64,000 bases of DNA from Bacillus alveayuensis (lineage in GTDB: Bacteria > Bacillota > Bacilli > Bacillales > Aeribacillaceae): the NCBI GenBank assembly GCA_030812955.1, contig JAUSTR010000005.1, positions 62,001-126,000 of the forward strand, written 5' to 3'. Shown piece after piece: positions 1 through 15,974 of the stretch; position 1 is the first letter of the stretch; each line of letters begins with the position of its first letter. Below the pieces are notes generated by a model, which saw only the letters and a program-made list of their open reading frames with translations, did not search any database and was not told the DNA's origin. A program made the position numbers and the translations under genes.

Positions 1-103
1 GTCTTTTTGAAGGCTGTTTTGGACAAAGTGAAAGTGGGTTAGCCTTTCTTCGCATAGCTCTTATATTGATTTCGAAACTTTATCGCACGCTTTAGAGAGC
101 TTT

Positions 104-375
104 TCTCTCGATTACGGCGCTTTATTTCTCGGTTTTGCGCATTTATCTATCGATTCGGACTTTAATCTTTCAGTTTCGCACCTTTATCTCTCGGTTCCAG
201 CCATTATTCTCTCGGTTCCAGCCCTTATTCTCTCGGTTCCAGCCATTAATCTCTCGGTTTCCGCCCTTATTCTCTCGGTTCCATGCACTAATCTCTCGGT
301 TCCAGCCATTAATCTCTCGGTTTCCGCCATTAATCTCTCGGTTTCCGCCCATAATCTCTAGGTTTCTCTCCGAAC
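104..375. repeat. 21-bp tandem repeat (minisatellite)
   Basis: About a dozen copies of a 21-bp unit with core TCTCTCGGTTCCAGCC. Clear units start at 187, 208, 229, 250, 271, 292, 313, 334 and 355; degenerate units extend left to about 104. Units differ mainly in CCAGCCATT versus CCGCCCTT. Because 21 is divisible by 3, open frames run along both strands with heptads (ISRFQPL on plus, NREINGG on minus), but no ribosome binding site or family match supports a protein. The flanks, 1-103 and 376-499, hold nothing I recognise. Confidence 0.9.
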
Positions 376-499
376 TCCAAATAATATATGAAAAACATAT
401 TTTTGAAAACGTTTACATATTATGAAATGTATAAAAGCCCGTTTTGATGGGGACTTTATAACCGTGCTGTATTTCAAATAACGAGAGCTGTATGTAAAA

Positions 500-574
500 G
501 GCTCTTTTCTAAAAGATTGTTGCTTTACAACCATAGCTTTTCGACTGTCCAGGCAAGCGACACGCTTGCTATGT
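500..574 (+). repeat. Family A hairpin repeat, truncated (left arm plus first hairpin)
   Basis: Begins GGCTCTTTTCTAAAAG, continues through CTTTTCGACTGTCC and the first module GGCAAGCG-aca-CGCTTGC, then stops just before the murAA terminator. The second and third modules and the right arm seen in full copies (29036-29227) are missing. Confidence 0.85.
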
Positions 575-613
575 AAAAAAAGTTAAAGCCTCTTGTGCGA
601 GACTTTAACTTTT
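574..613 (-). terminator. Rho-independent terminator of murAA
   Basis: On the minus strand AAAGTTAAAG and CTTTAACTTT form a 10-bp stem (579-588 with 603-612), followed by a run of T (A-run at 574-580 on plus). It lies 7 bases past the murAA stop codon. Confidence 0.85.
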
Positions 614-619
614 TAGACA

Positions 620-1927
620 TTATGCATTTAAATCGGTAACGGTTTTTTGTTCTTGAATGGTTATCTGTTCTTCTTTCACGCGATCAATGTCAGCGCCTAA
701 AGCTTTTAGCTTCTTGTGGAAATCGACATATCCGCGATCTAAATGCTTTAGTTCGGTAACTCTAGTATAACCTTCAGCAACTAACCCAGCTAAAATTAAA
801 GCAGCGGCCGCTCGTAAATCGGTAGCAGCGACTTCTGCGCCTTGTAAATTTACAGGTCCATTAATGATCACAGAGCGTCCCTCAATTTTAATATCACCAT
901 TCATACGGCGAAATTCTTCTACATGCATGAAACGGTTCTCAAAGACTGTCTCTGTAATCATACTCGTACCGTTAGCACAGAGCAAAAGCGCCATCATTTG
1001 CGACTGCATATCGGTAGGGAAACCAGGGTGTGGCATCGTTTTTAGGTCCACTGCTTTTAATTCATCTGGACCTATGACCCGTAAACCGTCTTCTTCCTCT
1101 ATAATCGTTACACCCATTTCCTCCATTTTAGCAATCAATGATGTAAGATGCTCAGGTACTGCGCCTTTAATTAGAACATTACCACCTGTTATAGCTGCTG
1201 CAACCATAAATGTTCCTGCTTCAATTCGATCTGGAATAATGGTATGCTGAGTACCTTGCAAGTAATCTACACCTTCAATCCGAATAGTCTCTGTACCAGC
1301 ACCACGAATCTTTCCACCCATCGAATTAATATAATTCGCTAAATCAACAATTTCTGGCTCTTTAGCACAATTCTCAATAATGGTTGTTCCTTCGGCTAGC
1401 GCAGCCGCCATCACGATATTTTCCGTCGCACCAACGCTTGGGAAATCTAAATATATTTTCGAACCGCGGAGCCTTCCATTTACTTCCGCGTCAATAAAAC
1501 CATTACCTACCTTAATTGAAGCTCCCATCGCTTCAAATCCCTTTAAATGCTGATCAATCGGGCGTGAACCTATAGCGCAACCGCCTGGCAATGCAACACG
1601 AGCACGACCTTTGCGAGCGAGGAGCGGTCCCATTACTAATACAGATGCACGCATTTTCCTTACATATTCGAATGGTGCTTCAGCTAAAAGCTCTCTAGAT
1701 GCATCGACCATCACTTGATTTCCTGTAAATGTTACTTCTGCTCCTAAATGGCGAAGTACTTCATTAATGGTATAAACATCGGAGAGCGCAGGTACATCAC
1801 AGATTACACTTTTTCCTTTTGTAGCTAATAATGATGCAGCGATAACAGGTAAAACGGCATTTTTGGCACCTTCTACTTTTACTGTACCGTTTAACTTTCG
1901 ACCGCCGCGGACGATGATTTTTTCCAA
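620..1927 (-). CDS. murAA: UDP-N-acetylglucosamine 1-carboxyvinyltransferase MurAA
   Basis: Catalyses the first committed step of peptidoglycan synthesis: transfer of enolpyruvate from phosphoenolpyruvate to UDP-GlcNAc in the cytoplasm. The 435-residue length matches the family (B. subtilis MurAA is about the same). The fosfomycin-target cysteine lies in [12 protein letters not shown] near residue 116, and the N-terminal [17 protein letters not shown] signature is present. A second paralogue, murAB, lies at 30479-31768; low-GC Gram-positives usually carry two. The neighbour ywmB lies 32 bases upstream in the same direction, as in B. subtilis, so the two are probably co-transcribed with ywzB. 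A strong terminator follows. Assignment as the AA rather than the AB paralogue rests on sequence resemblance and on the ywmB-atp neighbourhood. Confidence 0.96.
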   Translation of the reverse strand: MEKIIVRGGRKLNGTVKVEGAKNAVLPVIAASLLATKGKSVICDVPALSDVYTINEVLRHLGAEVTFTGNQVMVDASRELLAEAPFEYVRKMRASVLVMGPLLARKGRARVALPGGCAIGSRPIDQHLKGFEAMGASIKVGNGFIDAEVNGRLRGSKIYLDFPSVGATENIVMAAALAEGTTIIENCAKEPEIVDLANYINSMGGKIRGAGTETIRIEGVDYLQGTQHTIIPDRIEAGTFMVAAAITGGNVLIKGAVPEHLTSLIAKMEEMGVTIIEEEDGLRVIGPDELKAVDLKTMPHPGFPTDMQSQMMALLLCANGTSMITETVFENRFMHVEEFRRMNGDIKIEGRSVIINGPVNLQGAEVAATDLRAAAALILAGLVAEGYTRVTELKHLDRGYVDFHKKLKALGADIDRVKEEQITIQEQKTVTDLNA

Positions 1928-1959
1928 GGTATTCCCCTCCGCGTCCCAATTTCTCTATA

Positions 1960-2715
1960 TTAATATTCAGTCGTTATGATTGGTGTTCCAACTATTACGG
2001 TCGTTTTTCCGCCCAATCCTGCGCTTCTTAGCGCTATTTGAATATTCATATTTCCATTTTTTGTAGGAATCGTTGAGTCCCATTTTGGTGTATAACCAGA
2101 TATTGAAATAAAATCGGACTCTGTTAACGATTCAATCGATTTCGCTCGAAATTTGTCTAATATTCTATCTGCTTTTAAATGCAAAACACTTTTCATCTTA
2201 TCACTTGTATAACCTTTTACACAAGTGAAAATCGTATAATTTCCTTTAAATTTACTTAAAATTTCATTTTTGAAATAATGATTGATTTCTCCCCAATTTT
2301 TTTCATGCCAACCCTTTATAGAAGCCTGATATAGAATATACGATTGCGAGTGGTGATTTATGCGGGTGGTTACAATTTGAAGTGTTTCATTCATGTGCAA
2401 GCCTTTATGTTTATGTTTTCCAATCCATTTGATCACATCCCCTTTACGCTCTTCAACCCATATAAATTGACGAAATTCACGCTGTAAACGTTTCACTTCA
2501 TTGGGAATATTTTCAGAATCAACAGTCAGGGGGTGCTTTACGTAAAGAGACCATTCATCAACCTCAATATTTTCAGATTGTAAACCTTCTACGATTTTTT
2601 TTACATTTGTTTCATCACTCATCGCTCCAATCATCGTTTCTTTCCCCATAATGATGATGGTTAAAACAATCATAAATAAGTACGCTATCACACTTTTTTT
2701 CTTCATTTCCGACAC
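1960..2715 (-). CDS. ywmB: YwmB family secreted/membrane-anchored protein
   Basis: 251 residues beginning with a hydrophobic N-terminus (about residues 8-25, AYLFMIVLTIIIM), probably a signal peptide or single anchor, followed by a soluble domain. It matches the YwmB family by overall sequence feel and by position between murAA and ywzB; YwmB folds have been compared to TATA-box-binding proteins, but the function is unknown. The GTG at 2715 follows AAGGAGAGGAA; an ATG three codons later (2706) is an equally possible start. Ends 32 bases before murAA, suggesting co-transcription. Confidence 0.85.
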   Translation of the reverse strand: MSEMKKKSVIAYLFMIVLTIIIMGKETMIGAMSDETNVKKIVEGLQSENIEVDEWSLYVKHPLTVDSENIPNEVKRLQREFRQFIWVEERKGDVIKWIGKHKHKGLHMNETLQIVTTRINHHSQSYILYQASIKGWHEKNWGEINHYFKNEILSKFKGNYTIFTCVKGYTSDKMKSVLHLKADRILDKFRAKSIESLTESDFISISGYTPKWDSTIPTKNGNMNIQIALRSAGLGGKTTVIVGTPIITTEY

Positions 2716-2798
2716 TTCCTCTCCTTATTAAAATTTTTGCCGGATCCGAAGTGCCTATACGTGGAAAAAGTCGTCAATATTAGACAAAGATTCGTTTT

Positions 2799-3032
2799 TT
2801 ATGAAAATAAGTATGGAGTTTGGCGAGACCAAAATAATAAATCAAGGAAAAAATTGCTGACTGTAGAACCAATAGCAATGGTTAATAATATTAATAGCAA
2901 TCTAGCCTCAAATACACGACCTTTTCGAATGATGGCCTCAATATGTAAACCTTGTAGAGCATACCATGTAATAATGATAAACACTATATGTGAAGTCATA
3001 CTAATTATCGCTTGTTGACCTAGAGCAATCAT
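2799..3032 (-). CDS. ywzB: YwzB family small membrane protein (DUF1146)
   Basis: A 77-residue protein with two predicted membrane segments (SHIVFIIITWYALQGL and LLLILLTIAIGSTVSNFF). Small DUF1146 proteins of this type sit next to the atp operon in Bacilli; no function is established. I chose the ATG at 3032 (MIALGQQ) because GAAGGGGTGG lies about 7 bases upstream; an upstream in-frame ATG at 3050 would overlap that ribosome binding site. The start overlaps the stop of a possible 12-residue leader peptide (3029-3067). Confidence 0.8.
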   Translation of the reverse strand: MIALGQQAIISMTSHIVFIIITWYALQGLHIEAIIRKGRVFEARLLLILLTIAIGSTVSNFFLDLLFWSRQTPYLFS

Positions 3033-3067
3033 CCTACCACCCCTTCCCATCTTGACGTATTTTTCAA
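3029..3067 (-). CDS. Possible 12-residue leader peptide upstream of ywzB
   Basis: TTG start at 3067 preceded by AAGGAGG with 6-base spacing, a better ribosome binding site than that of ywzB. It encodes about LKNTSRWEGVVG and stops at TGA overlapping the ywzB ATG (ATGA), the usual geometry of translational coupling. Only the sequence layout supports it; a chance open stretch of 12 codons is common. Confidence 0.3.
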   Translation of the reverse strand: MKNTSRWEGVVG

Positions 3068-3335
3068 TCCGTTCCTCCTTAAAACGTACTCTGTCACATC
3101 ATTTTTATATCAATAATGGAGGAAAAGAACTGTTTCCTTTCACCCTATATATTTAGGAGTGACAAAAGAAAAGTAACGCGAACACACATGTTATAATAGC
3201 TTTCTAGCGAAATGGTGGCATGTCATAACACACATTTTGTAACAGCTCCCAAGCTGCGTCGATTTGCCGCCTATTGTCTTGCTCGCACATGTTATGTATC
3301 TTTGGTCTTTACGGTGACGCTTTTTTAACGTGAAA
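3068..3335. other. Gap between atpC and ywzB
   Basis: No gene. It must hold the promoter of ywzB-ywmB-murAA on the minus strand; a TATTATAAC-like -10 lies near 3192-3200, but I could not find a convincing -35. ACATGTTAT occurs twice in the same orientation (about 3187 and 3288), without an obvious role. Confidence 0.4.
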
Positions 3336-3367
3336 TAAAGGACCATAGGTCATTACCTCTGGTCCTT
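3332..3367 (-). terminator. Terminator of the atp operon
   Basis: On the minus strand AAGGACCAGAGG and CCTATGGTCCTT form a stem (with a few mismatches near the loop), followed by TTTATTTC. It starts 8 bases after the atpC stop, so it closes the ATP synthase operon. Confidence 0.85.
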
Positions 3368-3374
3368 CTTCTTG

Positions 3375-3794
<420 letters not shown>

Positions 3795-3807
3795 CTAGGT
3801 CCCAAAA

Positions 3808-5244
<1,437 letters not shown>

Positions 5245-5263
5245 CTAACTTTCAAAAGTATGA

Positions 5264-6127
<864 letters not shown>

Positions 6128-6209
6128 TCACCACCTTTATTGAAAAATAGCCGAATCATTTTATTGGATGGCTGTGAAAAGCGGACTAAGCAGCTTTTCA
6201 CAACCATGA

Positions 6210-8833
<2,624 letters not shown>

Positions 8834-8970
8834 TTAAATCCAACGTATATAAATTAAGAACGAAATCATTATTTTTTAGTTTTTGACAAGATTAACATAA
8901 AGGAATGGCGAAGCTCTTTTTATGATCTTCGCCATTAAAAAGCTTTGAAACCTAAAAGTTTGTCCTTATA

Positions 8971-9213
<243 letters not shown>

Positions 9214-9264
9214 TTATTTTTTTCAAAATGAAATGTAAAGCATGAAAGCTTAAAAGTATATACA

Positions 9265-10005
<741 letters not shown>

Positions 10006-10389
10006 TCACCTCTCTTCCCAAGCTTGTCCGCGAATATAAAAAATGTAATCTATCATAATGACAACATACATTGTCATTAATCCAATAATCACGCTAAATA
10101 AATGAAAATATTCAGGGAATTTCAGTGCTATTAATACCGCCAATCCTGCTATAGCCATTCTTGAAATAGTTCCGATAGAACGCGCAGCTCGACCCTCTTC
10201 CATTGCTTTTTGGAATTGTTTTGATTTGCGAATCAATAACCATAAATTATAGAGGCTAAAGCTAGTGCCAAGGATCAGTCCGAGGAAAATCGTTTGATAC
10301 GGAGTAAACCCCCACCCCAAAACGTAACCAGCAAGCAAATACAATATGTATTTCCTGCTTCTAGTCCATAAATTGTTATATTGATACAT
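10006..10389 (-). CDS. atpI: ATP synthase accessory protein AtpI
   Basis: 127 residues from the ATG at 10389, matching the B. subtilis length. Four hydrophobic segments are visible. AtpI proteins assist c-ring assembly and have been linked to magnesium supply. An in-frame TTG at 10401 overlaps the upstream stop codon and has the AGGAGA directly against it, so the ATG is preferred. The IRGQAWEER C-terminus is the family ending. Confidence 0.9.
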   Translation of the reverse strand: MYQYNNLWTRSRKYILYLLAGYVLGWGFTPYQTIFLGLILGTSFSLYNLWLLIRKSKQFQKAMEEGRAARSIGTISRMAIAGLAVLIALKFPEYFHLFSVIIGLMTMYVVIMIDYIFYIRGQAWEER

Positions 10390-10397
10390 GGATGCTC

Positions 10398-10619
10398 TCA
10401 ATCTCCTGAGAATAAATGATGAACGAGTTTAAACATAGAGTAAATTCCAGCTGCTAGTCCAATTAGAAGGCCAATGATTAAAAATAAAGGTACAGTATGA
10501 AATTTATTGTCCAGCCATCTACCTGCGAAAATACCGATAAGTGTTGAACCTACTAATTGTGATAGAATAGCGGACATTAAAGCCATTGCTTGGAGCGGAT
10601 GGCGTTGTTTTGGTCTCAT
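10398..10619 (-). CDS. AtpZ/AtpI family small membrane protein
   Basis: 73 residues with two membrane segments (AILSQLVGSTLIGIFAGRWL and LFLIIGLLIGLAAGIYSMFK). First gene of the atp operon, where alkaliphilic and many other Bacilli carry atpZ. It resembles AtpZ/AtpQ-type proteins thought to support magnesium handling or complex assembly; the exact role is not settled. Separated from the atp promoter by about 95 bases. Confidence 0.8.
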   Translation of the reverse strand: MRPKQRHPLQAMALMSAILSQLVGSTLIGIFAGRWLDNKFHTVPLFLIIGLLIGLAAGIYSMFKLVHHLFSGD

Positions 10620-10716
10620 AGAAATAGAATCCTCACAATATTTTAAATATAAGGATTTTTCTGGGTTTTTGCGATATAAATAGGTTTTGAAAACCTTATC
10701 ATCTCATTCCCCGTTT

Positions 10717-10745
10717 AGCATACAATAGGCATACTTTAATGTCAA
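10717..10745 (-). promoter_or_regulatory. Sigma-A promoter of the atp operon
   Basis: On the minus strand TTGACA (10740-10745), 17 bases, then TATGCT (10717-10722). This is the only near-consensus promoter upstream of the ten-gene operon and lies 98 bases before the first start codon. Confidence 0.88.
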
Positions 10746-10816
10746 TCTCTTTCATGAGAAAAGTTTCACAATTCGACAAGGACTACACAATTTGTTCACA
10801 TTTTTTTCACAAAATA

Positions 10817-13063
10817 TTACTCGTTTTTTAATATTTCAGGATTAAGACTTAATTCTGTTTCAATCTTATCTTCTTTTTTCCCTTTTTTCGCAAAAATGAC
10901 CGCTTTATAGATTCCTTTTGGTACATTTAATGTTTTGATATTTACATTCTTCTCCCGCAGTCCCCTCGGAACATTGCGCTGCCAATCTAAAAAGGAAATA
11001 AAGCGCAAAGTATCTGGGTCGTATAAAGCAATACCAAATTCTTCTGCACCACCTGGCAAATATAGTTCATAATGAAAGGTATTTTCCGCATCTGCTAAAC
11101 CAAATTCAAACCCCATTAGACGCGGATAATCTGGTTCATTGACAACAAACAAATAAGGAATACGAATCGTTTGTTCTCCAGATTGAACATGTACATAGCC
11201 ATCATATATTCCATTTTTAAATAAGCTTGGTGTCATATCAACTGATATAACGACATTCCTTTTTTGCTTTGGCGGAACTTGAACCGTTTTCGGGAGCTTC
11301 CATTGAATGCCATTGCGATGTTCAGGCTGTAAAAAGGTGAACTTTCTTTCATTTTCAGATTGATTATCTAATGTCAATCGAACCTGTTTTTGCATTCTTG
11401 GTTCGGTTGAATAAATTTGTCCAAAGGTAATAGAGGAAGGATATATTAACACATTTGTCTGAATCGCTTTCACAACATCTATCCTCCCTGCCCCTTGTTC
11501 ATATGAGCGGAGTGGCTTTCCATCGCGTCTTGTTATTGGTTTAGCCGTATTCATTAACGCAGCTTTTACTTGAACAGGATTCCAGTCCGGATGAGCTTGT
11601 TTAATTAAAGCACAAGCTCCGGCCACATGTGGTGCTGCCATACTTGTACCATTTAGAGCTAAATACCCATTTGGAATTGTACTATCAATCTCAACCCCTG
11701 GAGCTACTACATCTGGCTTAATCTCCCATGTTGTCGTGACAGGTCCACGTGAACTAAATTCGGCCAATGTATCTTCTTCTTTTTGATAAACGGTTTTCAG
11801 CCATGCTTTGTTGTCGATATGCTTTCTGAGCCACTCTCCGTCTTTTTTGGAAATCGAAGCTACTGGTATGTGAACTTCTCTTTCTAATTGTCCGGCAAAA
11901 TTTCCGGAAACATTGTTATAGATGAGCAGCGCTTTTGCACCTTTTTTTTCGGCATTTAACGCCTTTTCTGTGAACGAAAGCTTTCCCCGTTTCACTAGCA
12001 CGATCTTTCCGCGTACATTTTTAGGAAAATCTACATCTTCTCCAAGCTTTGCGTAAACGATATTTTCCGTCCCTTCTAAGTCCCATTTTGCCGATCCATG
12101 CATAGGTAAAATAGGAATTTGTTTATGATATCCTGATAAAGTTACGTAAGGCACTTCTATTGGCGGGGTCGATGCCCCTACAGAAATTGCTTTACTAGCT
12201 GTACCTGGCGAACCAACCGTCCAAGTTTTAGGCCCGGAATTCCCACTGGAAACGACAGCAATAATTCCTTTTTTAACGGCTTGATTTAACGCTAAGCTTG
12301 TCGGCCAATCAGGACTATTGACACGATTGCCTAGCGATAGATTGATAATATCCACTTGATCGATAATCGCTTGTTCAATAGCTGATATCACTTGCTCTGA
12401 TGTACCATATCCATTTGGTCCAAGGGCACGATAAACAATAATAGACGCATCTGGAGACATACCCGTCAATTTTCCATTTGCTGCAATAATTCCAGCAACA
12501 TGTGTTCCGTGAATGGTGGCGCCATTCTTTTCGGTAGCCTCCATCGGATGTCGGTCTCCGTCAACAAAATCGTAGCCTCCTTTATAATTGCGGCGTAAAT
12601 CAGGGTGATGATAATCGATCCCTGTATCAATCACCGCAATTTTGATTCCTTTTCCTGTTAGCCGTTCGCCCTTTTCGTTAAAATATCCGCGAATCCTTTC
12701 CCCGCCAATAAATGGCACACTTTCCTCGATGTTCGGCTCGTAGGTTGAAACAGGGCTTGCATGTAATATGAATGGCTCATTTAATAGCGACTGCAAATCT
12801 CTTTTTCGACCTTCAACCGAAAAACCGTAGAACGCTGTTTGATATTGTTGTCGTATCTCGATATCAGGATAACGTTCTTTTAACATTCTCTTCGCTTTTG
12901 AAAAGCTTCTTTCGTCCACAACGATGATCATCGTTTCTTTTTGAAGCTGATCATTTGGAAGCATAGGGCGATCCGGATACATTACTGCGGCCAATGGTGA
13001 ATAAACTGGCAGCATCAGCATGATAATCAATATGATAAAAGAGCATTTTAACGAGTGACCCAT
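10817..13063 (-). CDS. Secreted subtilisin-like serine protease (Vpr-type, S8 with PA domain)
   Basis: A 748-residue pre-pro-protease. A signal peptide (about residues 1-27, SFIILIIMLMLPVYSPLAA) is followed by an I9-type inhibitor propeptide (about 45-110). The catalytic triad residues lie in AVIDTGIDYHHPDL (Asp, about 145), HGTHVAGI (His, about 186) and NGTSMAAPHVAGA (Ser, about 480). A protease-associated (PA) domain is inserted before the serine (VLVKRGKLSFTEKAL region). The last 200 residues look like a fibronectin-type beta domain. This architecture is that of B. subtilis Vpr (about 806 residues). ATG 13063 is chosen over the adjacent ATG 13066 because GAGGTGAG is too close to the latter. 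B. subtilis does not have a protease gene between upp and atp, so its location here is a local insertion. Confidence 0.9.
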   Translation of the reverse strand: MGHSLKCSFIILIIMLMLPVYSPLAAVMYPDRPMLPNDQLQKETMIIVVDERSFSKAKRMLKERYPDIEIRQQYQTAFYGFSVEGRKRDLQSLLNEPFILHASPVSTYEPNIEESVPFIGGERIRGYFNEKGERLTGKGIKIAVIDTGIDYHHPDLRRNYKGGYDFVDGDRHPMEATEKNGATIHGTHVAGIIAANGKLTGMSPDASIIVYRALGPNGYGTSEQVISAIEQAIIDQVDIINLSLGNRVNSPDWPTSLALNQAVKKGIIAVVSSGNSGPKTWTVGSPGTASKAISVGASTPPIEVPYVTLSGYHKQIPILPMHGSAKWDLEGTENIVYAKLGEDVDFPKNVRGKIVLVKRGKLSFTEKALNAEKKGAKALLIYNNVSGNFAGQLEREVHIPVASISKKDGEWLRKHIDNKAWLKTVYQKEEDTLAEFSSRGPVTTTWEIKPDVVAPGVEIDSTIPNGYLALNGTSMAAPHVAGACALIKQAHPDWNPVQVKAALMNTAKPITRRDGKPLRSYEQGAGRIDVVKAIQTNVLIYPSSITFGQIYSTEPRMQKQVRLTLDNQSENERKFTFLQPEHRNGIQWKLPKTVQVPPKQKRNVVISVDMTPSLFKNGIYDGYVHVQSGEQTIRIPYLFVVNEPDYPRLMGFEFGLADAENTFHYELYLPGGAEEFGIALYDPDTLRFISFLDWQRNVPRGLREKNVNIKTLNVPKGIYKAVIFAKKGKKEDKIETELSLNPEILKNE

Positions 13064-13166
13064 CATCTCACCTCAATGGTTATTTTGCTCGTTTTTTCCT
13101 TTTTCATAACTGATGAGGGAAATAAAAAAGGGAAAGCAGAAGGAAAAAGAGGGAATCGAAAAATAA

Positions 13167-13291
13167 GGCTGTTTTCGTAAACTTTGTTGCTTTTCGACTG
13201 TCCATGAACCGAACAAAGCACGTTGCAAGCGCATCGCTTGCCTGGACAGTCGAAAAGCTATGGTAAAGCAACAATCTTTTAGAATAGAGCC
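13167..13291 (-). repeat. Family A hairpin repeat (reverse orientation, third hairpin halved)
   Basis: Right arm GGCTGTTTTCGTAAAC...CTTTTCGACTGTCC, then one arm of the third hairpin (ATGAACCGAACAAAGCACG), the first hairpin, and the left arm GGACAGTCGAAAAGC...AGAGCC. The second hairpin and the other half of the third are deleted. Lies between upp and the subtilase gene. Confidence 0.9.
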
Positions 13292-13306
13292 AAAAAAAAC
13301 ATGCGG

Positions 13307-13355
13307 GATTGTCAGACTCCACAACAAGGCGCGTGAGGTCTAACATTTATGGGGC
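13307..13355. repeat. Family C remnant (GTCTGACCTCAC-type inverted repeat)
   Basis: TGTCAGACTCCAC (13310-13322) and GTGAGGTCTAACA (13333-13345) are imperfect inverted arms. Read on the minus strand this resembles the copies at 59536 and 62965 (CCATAAGTGTCTGACC). It directly follows the family A copy and the end of upp, and may also serve as a weak terminator. Confidence 0.55.
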
Positions 13356-13362
13356 ATCACGT

Positions 13363-13995
<633 letters not shown>

Positions 13996-14028
13996 TCACA
14001 ACTCCTTTACACTTTTGCACCTCAATTG

Positions 14029-14057
14029 ATTTTACTGAAAAAAGAAAAGAGTTTCAA
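14029..14057 (-). promoter_or_regulatory. Sigma-A promoter of upp
   Basis: On the minus strand TTGAAA (14052-14057), 17 bases, TAAAAT (14029-14034), 36 bases upstream of the upp start. Confidence 0.75.
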
Positions 14058-14320
14058 CAAAAGAAAAGGGTGTTGCATGTTTTGTCAAAAAAATGTTTTT
14101 TCTGTCCCTTTTATCAAACCAATAAGAAAAGCTCAAAGCTCCCCGCTTAGCGGCGTATGAACTGGACCGCTCCACATGAGATAAAGGAAACACGAAGAGC
14201 GAAAGCGTCGATGTTGACTTATCGGAAGGAGGAGAGGGAAGTTCACTAGTCGCTGGGCGTCTTTCGCTAGACATCCATTACTATATAAAAGGGTTTATTC
14301 CTTCGAAATTCTGATATGAT
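14058..14320. other. Gap between glyA terminator and upp promoter
   Basis: No gene is supported. A 19-base stretch at 14150-14168 (GCGGCGTATGAACTGGACC) recurs with three changes at 35390-35408, so the middle may be an eroded copy of a dispersed Bacillaceae intergenic repeat. An 80-codon open stretch on the minus strand here has no ribosome binding site or recognisable domain. Confidence 0.4.
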
Positions 14321-14351
14321 AAAAAAAGCACCTCCCAAATCGGAAGGTGCT
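14321..14351 (-). terminator. Terminator of glyA
   Basis: On the minus strand AGCACCT and AGGTGCT close a hairpin (loop region TCCGATTTGGG can extend it), followed by seven T. It lies 17 bases after the glyA stop. Confidence 0.92.
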
Positions 14352-14368
14352 CGGTTACCGAATCAGAA

Positions 14369-15610
14369 TTATAGATTAGGGTAAAGAGGGAATTTTTCCG
14401 TTAATGCCTCAACACGACTTTTCGCTTCTGCTAATTTTTCTTCATTTTCATGATTTTTTAGGGCAAAAGCCATAATTGAACCAATTTCATCCATTTCTTC
14501 TAATCTAAATCCGCGGCTCGTGACAGCTGCTGTACCGATGCGAATGCCACTTGTGACAAATGGAGATTCTGGATCATATGGAATCGTATTTTTATTAACA
14601 GTAATACCGATTTCATCTAGCACTTTTTCAGCAATTTTACCAGTAAGGTTTAAATTGCGCACATCAAGTAAAATTAAGTGATTATCCGTTCCGCCAGATA
14701 CTAAGTTTAGGCCTTCTTCTTTTAACTTTTCGGCTAAACGTTTCGCATTGTCAATGATATTTTTCGCATATTGTTTAAAGTCGTCTTGCAGCACCTCACC
14801 TAAAGCAACTGCCTTAGCTGCAATAACGTGCATTAATGGCCCACCTTGAATACCAGGGAAAATAAATTTATCAATTTTTTTAGCGAATTCTTCTTTGCAT
14901 AAAATCATTCCACCGCGTGGACCTCTTAACGTTTTATGAGTAGTCGTTGTGACAAAATGAGCATATGGAACTGGATTTTGATGAAGTCCTGCAGCGACAA
15001 GTCCGGCAATATGAGCCATGTCGACCATTAAATATGCGCCAACTTCATCGGCAATTTCACGAAACTTTTTGAAATCAATTTCACGCGGGTAAGCACTAGC
15101 CCCTGCAACAATTAATTTCGGCTTATGTTCAAGCGCTTTAGCTCGTACATCCTCGTAATCAATCAAATGCGTTTCTTGATCGACGCCATATTCGACGAAA
15201 TTGAACTGAATACCGCTAAAGTTTACCGGGCTTCCGTGTGTTAAATGACCGCCATGGGAAAGATTCATTCCTAAAACGGTGTCGCCATGCTCTAACACGG
15301 CATAGTAAACGGCCATATTTGCTTGCGAACCAGAATGCGGCTGAACGTTTACATGTTCTGCTCCAAAAATTTCCTTCGCACGGTCACGGGCAATATTTTC
15401 AGCGACGTCTACGTATTCACAACCTCCGTAATAACGACGGCCTGGATATCCTTCAGCATATTTATTGGTTAACACGGAACCTTGTGCTTCCATTACCGCT
15501 TCACTTACAAAGTTTTCTGATGCAATTAATTCAATTTTCGTACGCTGGCGTTTTAACTCGTTTTGAATGGCTGCAAATACTTGCGGATCCTGGCTTTGAA
15601 TGTGTTTCAT
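14369..15610 (-). CDS. glyA: Serine hydroxymethyltransferase
   Basis: 413 residues. A PLP enzyme that interconverts serine and glycine with transfer of a one-carbon unit to tetrahydrofolate. The PLP lysine is in [15 protein letters not shown] (about residue 226). ATG 15610 is preferred to the adjacent in-frame codon at 15613; AAAGGAGGAAC lies just upstream. Monocistronic: its own terminator follows and a promoter precedes it. Confidence 0.97.
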   Translation of the reverse strand: MKHIQSQDPQVFAAIQNELKRQRTKIELIASENFVSEAVMEAQGSVLTNKYAEGYPGRRYYGGCEYVDVAENIARDRAKEIFGAEHVNVQPHSGSQANMAVYYAVLEHGDTVLGMNLSHGGHLTHGSPVNFSGIQFNFVEYGVDQETHLIDYEDVRAKALEHKPKLIVAGASAYPREIDFKKFREIADEVGAYLMVDMAHIAGLVAAGLHQNPVPYAHFVTTTTHKTLRGPRGGMILCKEEFAKKIDKFIFPGIQGGPLMHVIAAKAVALGEVLQDDFKQYAKNIIDNAKRLAEKLKEEGLNLVSGGTDNHLILLDVRNLNLTGKIAEKVLDEIGITVNKNTIPYDPESPFVTSGIRIGTAAVTSRGFRLEEMDEIGSIMAFALKNHENEEKLAEAKSRVEALTEKFPLYPNL

Positions 15611-15738
15611 CAATGAGTTCCTCCTTTAATGTTATCTGTGAATGGCAGCAGGCTTGTCTTAAAAAATTATGGCACTGCTTTATATTCATTTCAGATCATT
15701 TTAAAGAATGATCCAAAAATTTTTGCTTTTCACGATTC

Positions 15739-15767
15739 ATTGTAGCATGATTCAAACAATGGCAAAA
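15739..15767 (-). promoter_or_regulatory. Probable glyA promoter (extended -10)
   Basis: On the minus strand TGC-TACAAT (-10 at 15739-15744 with an extended TG motif) and a weak -35 TTTTGC (15762-15767) at 17 bases. A family A repeat lies 38 bases further upstream. I saw no purine operator or glycine riboswitch. Confidence 0.55.
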
Positions 15768-15804
15768 CAAATTTCCATATGAAAAGTCTCAGCTTCTTAG
15801 AGAA

Positions 15805-15910
15805 TTGTTCGGTTCACGTCACGCTACACGCGTGACATAGCAAGCGTTTCGCTTGCTTGACAGTCGAAAAGCGATCATATAGTAAAGCAACAATCTTTTA
15901 GAAAAAAGCC
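15805..15910 (-). repeat. Family A hairpin repeat (reverse orientation, right arm lost)
   Basis: Half of the third hairpin (TTGTTCGGTTCAC), the second hairpin GTCACGC-tacac-GCGTGAC, the first hairpin GCAAGCG-ttt-CGCTTGC, then the left arm GACAGTCGAAAAGC...AAAAGCC. The outer right arm is absent. Confidence 0.88.
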
Positions 15911-15924
15911 TTAAACTAAAAGCG

Positions 15925-15971
15925 AAAATAGAAACGCAAAATGCCATCATCATTCGTAGCATTTTGCGTTT
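15925..15971 (-). terminator. Terminator of the ywlE-mcp-rpiB-ywlG operon
   Basis: Perfect 13-bp stem on the minus strand: AAACGCAAAATGC (15959-15971) with GCATTTTGCGTTT (15932-15944), followed by CTATTTTCG. Sits just past the ywlG stop. Confidence 0.92.
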
Positions 15972-15974
15972 CAT

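Noticed and set aside
104-375. CRISPR array
   Set aside because: Units are contiguous with no spacers and no cas genes occur in the window.
135-425. A 96-residue open frame of ISRFQPL heptads (and the NREINGG frame on the other strand)
   Set aside because: It follows entirely from the 21-bp tandem repeat, has no ribosome binding site, and both strands are equally open.
2737-3018. Plus-strand open frame opposite ywzB
   Set aside because: It is the complement of ywzB, which has the right family features, membrane helices and ribosome binding site.
14032-14274. 80-residue open frame between upp and glyA
   Set aside because: Low-complexity serine-rich sequence, no ribosome binding site, overlaps the upp promoter.
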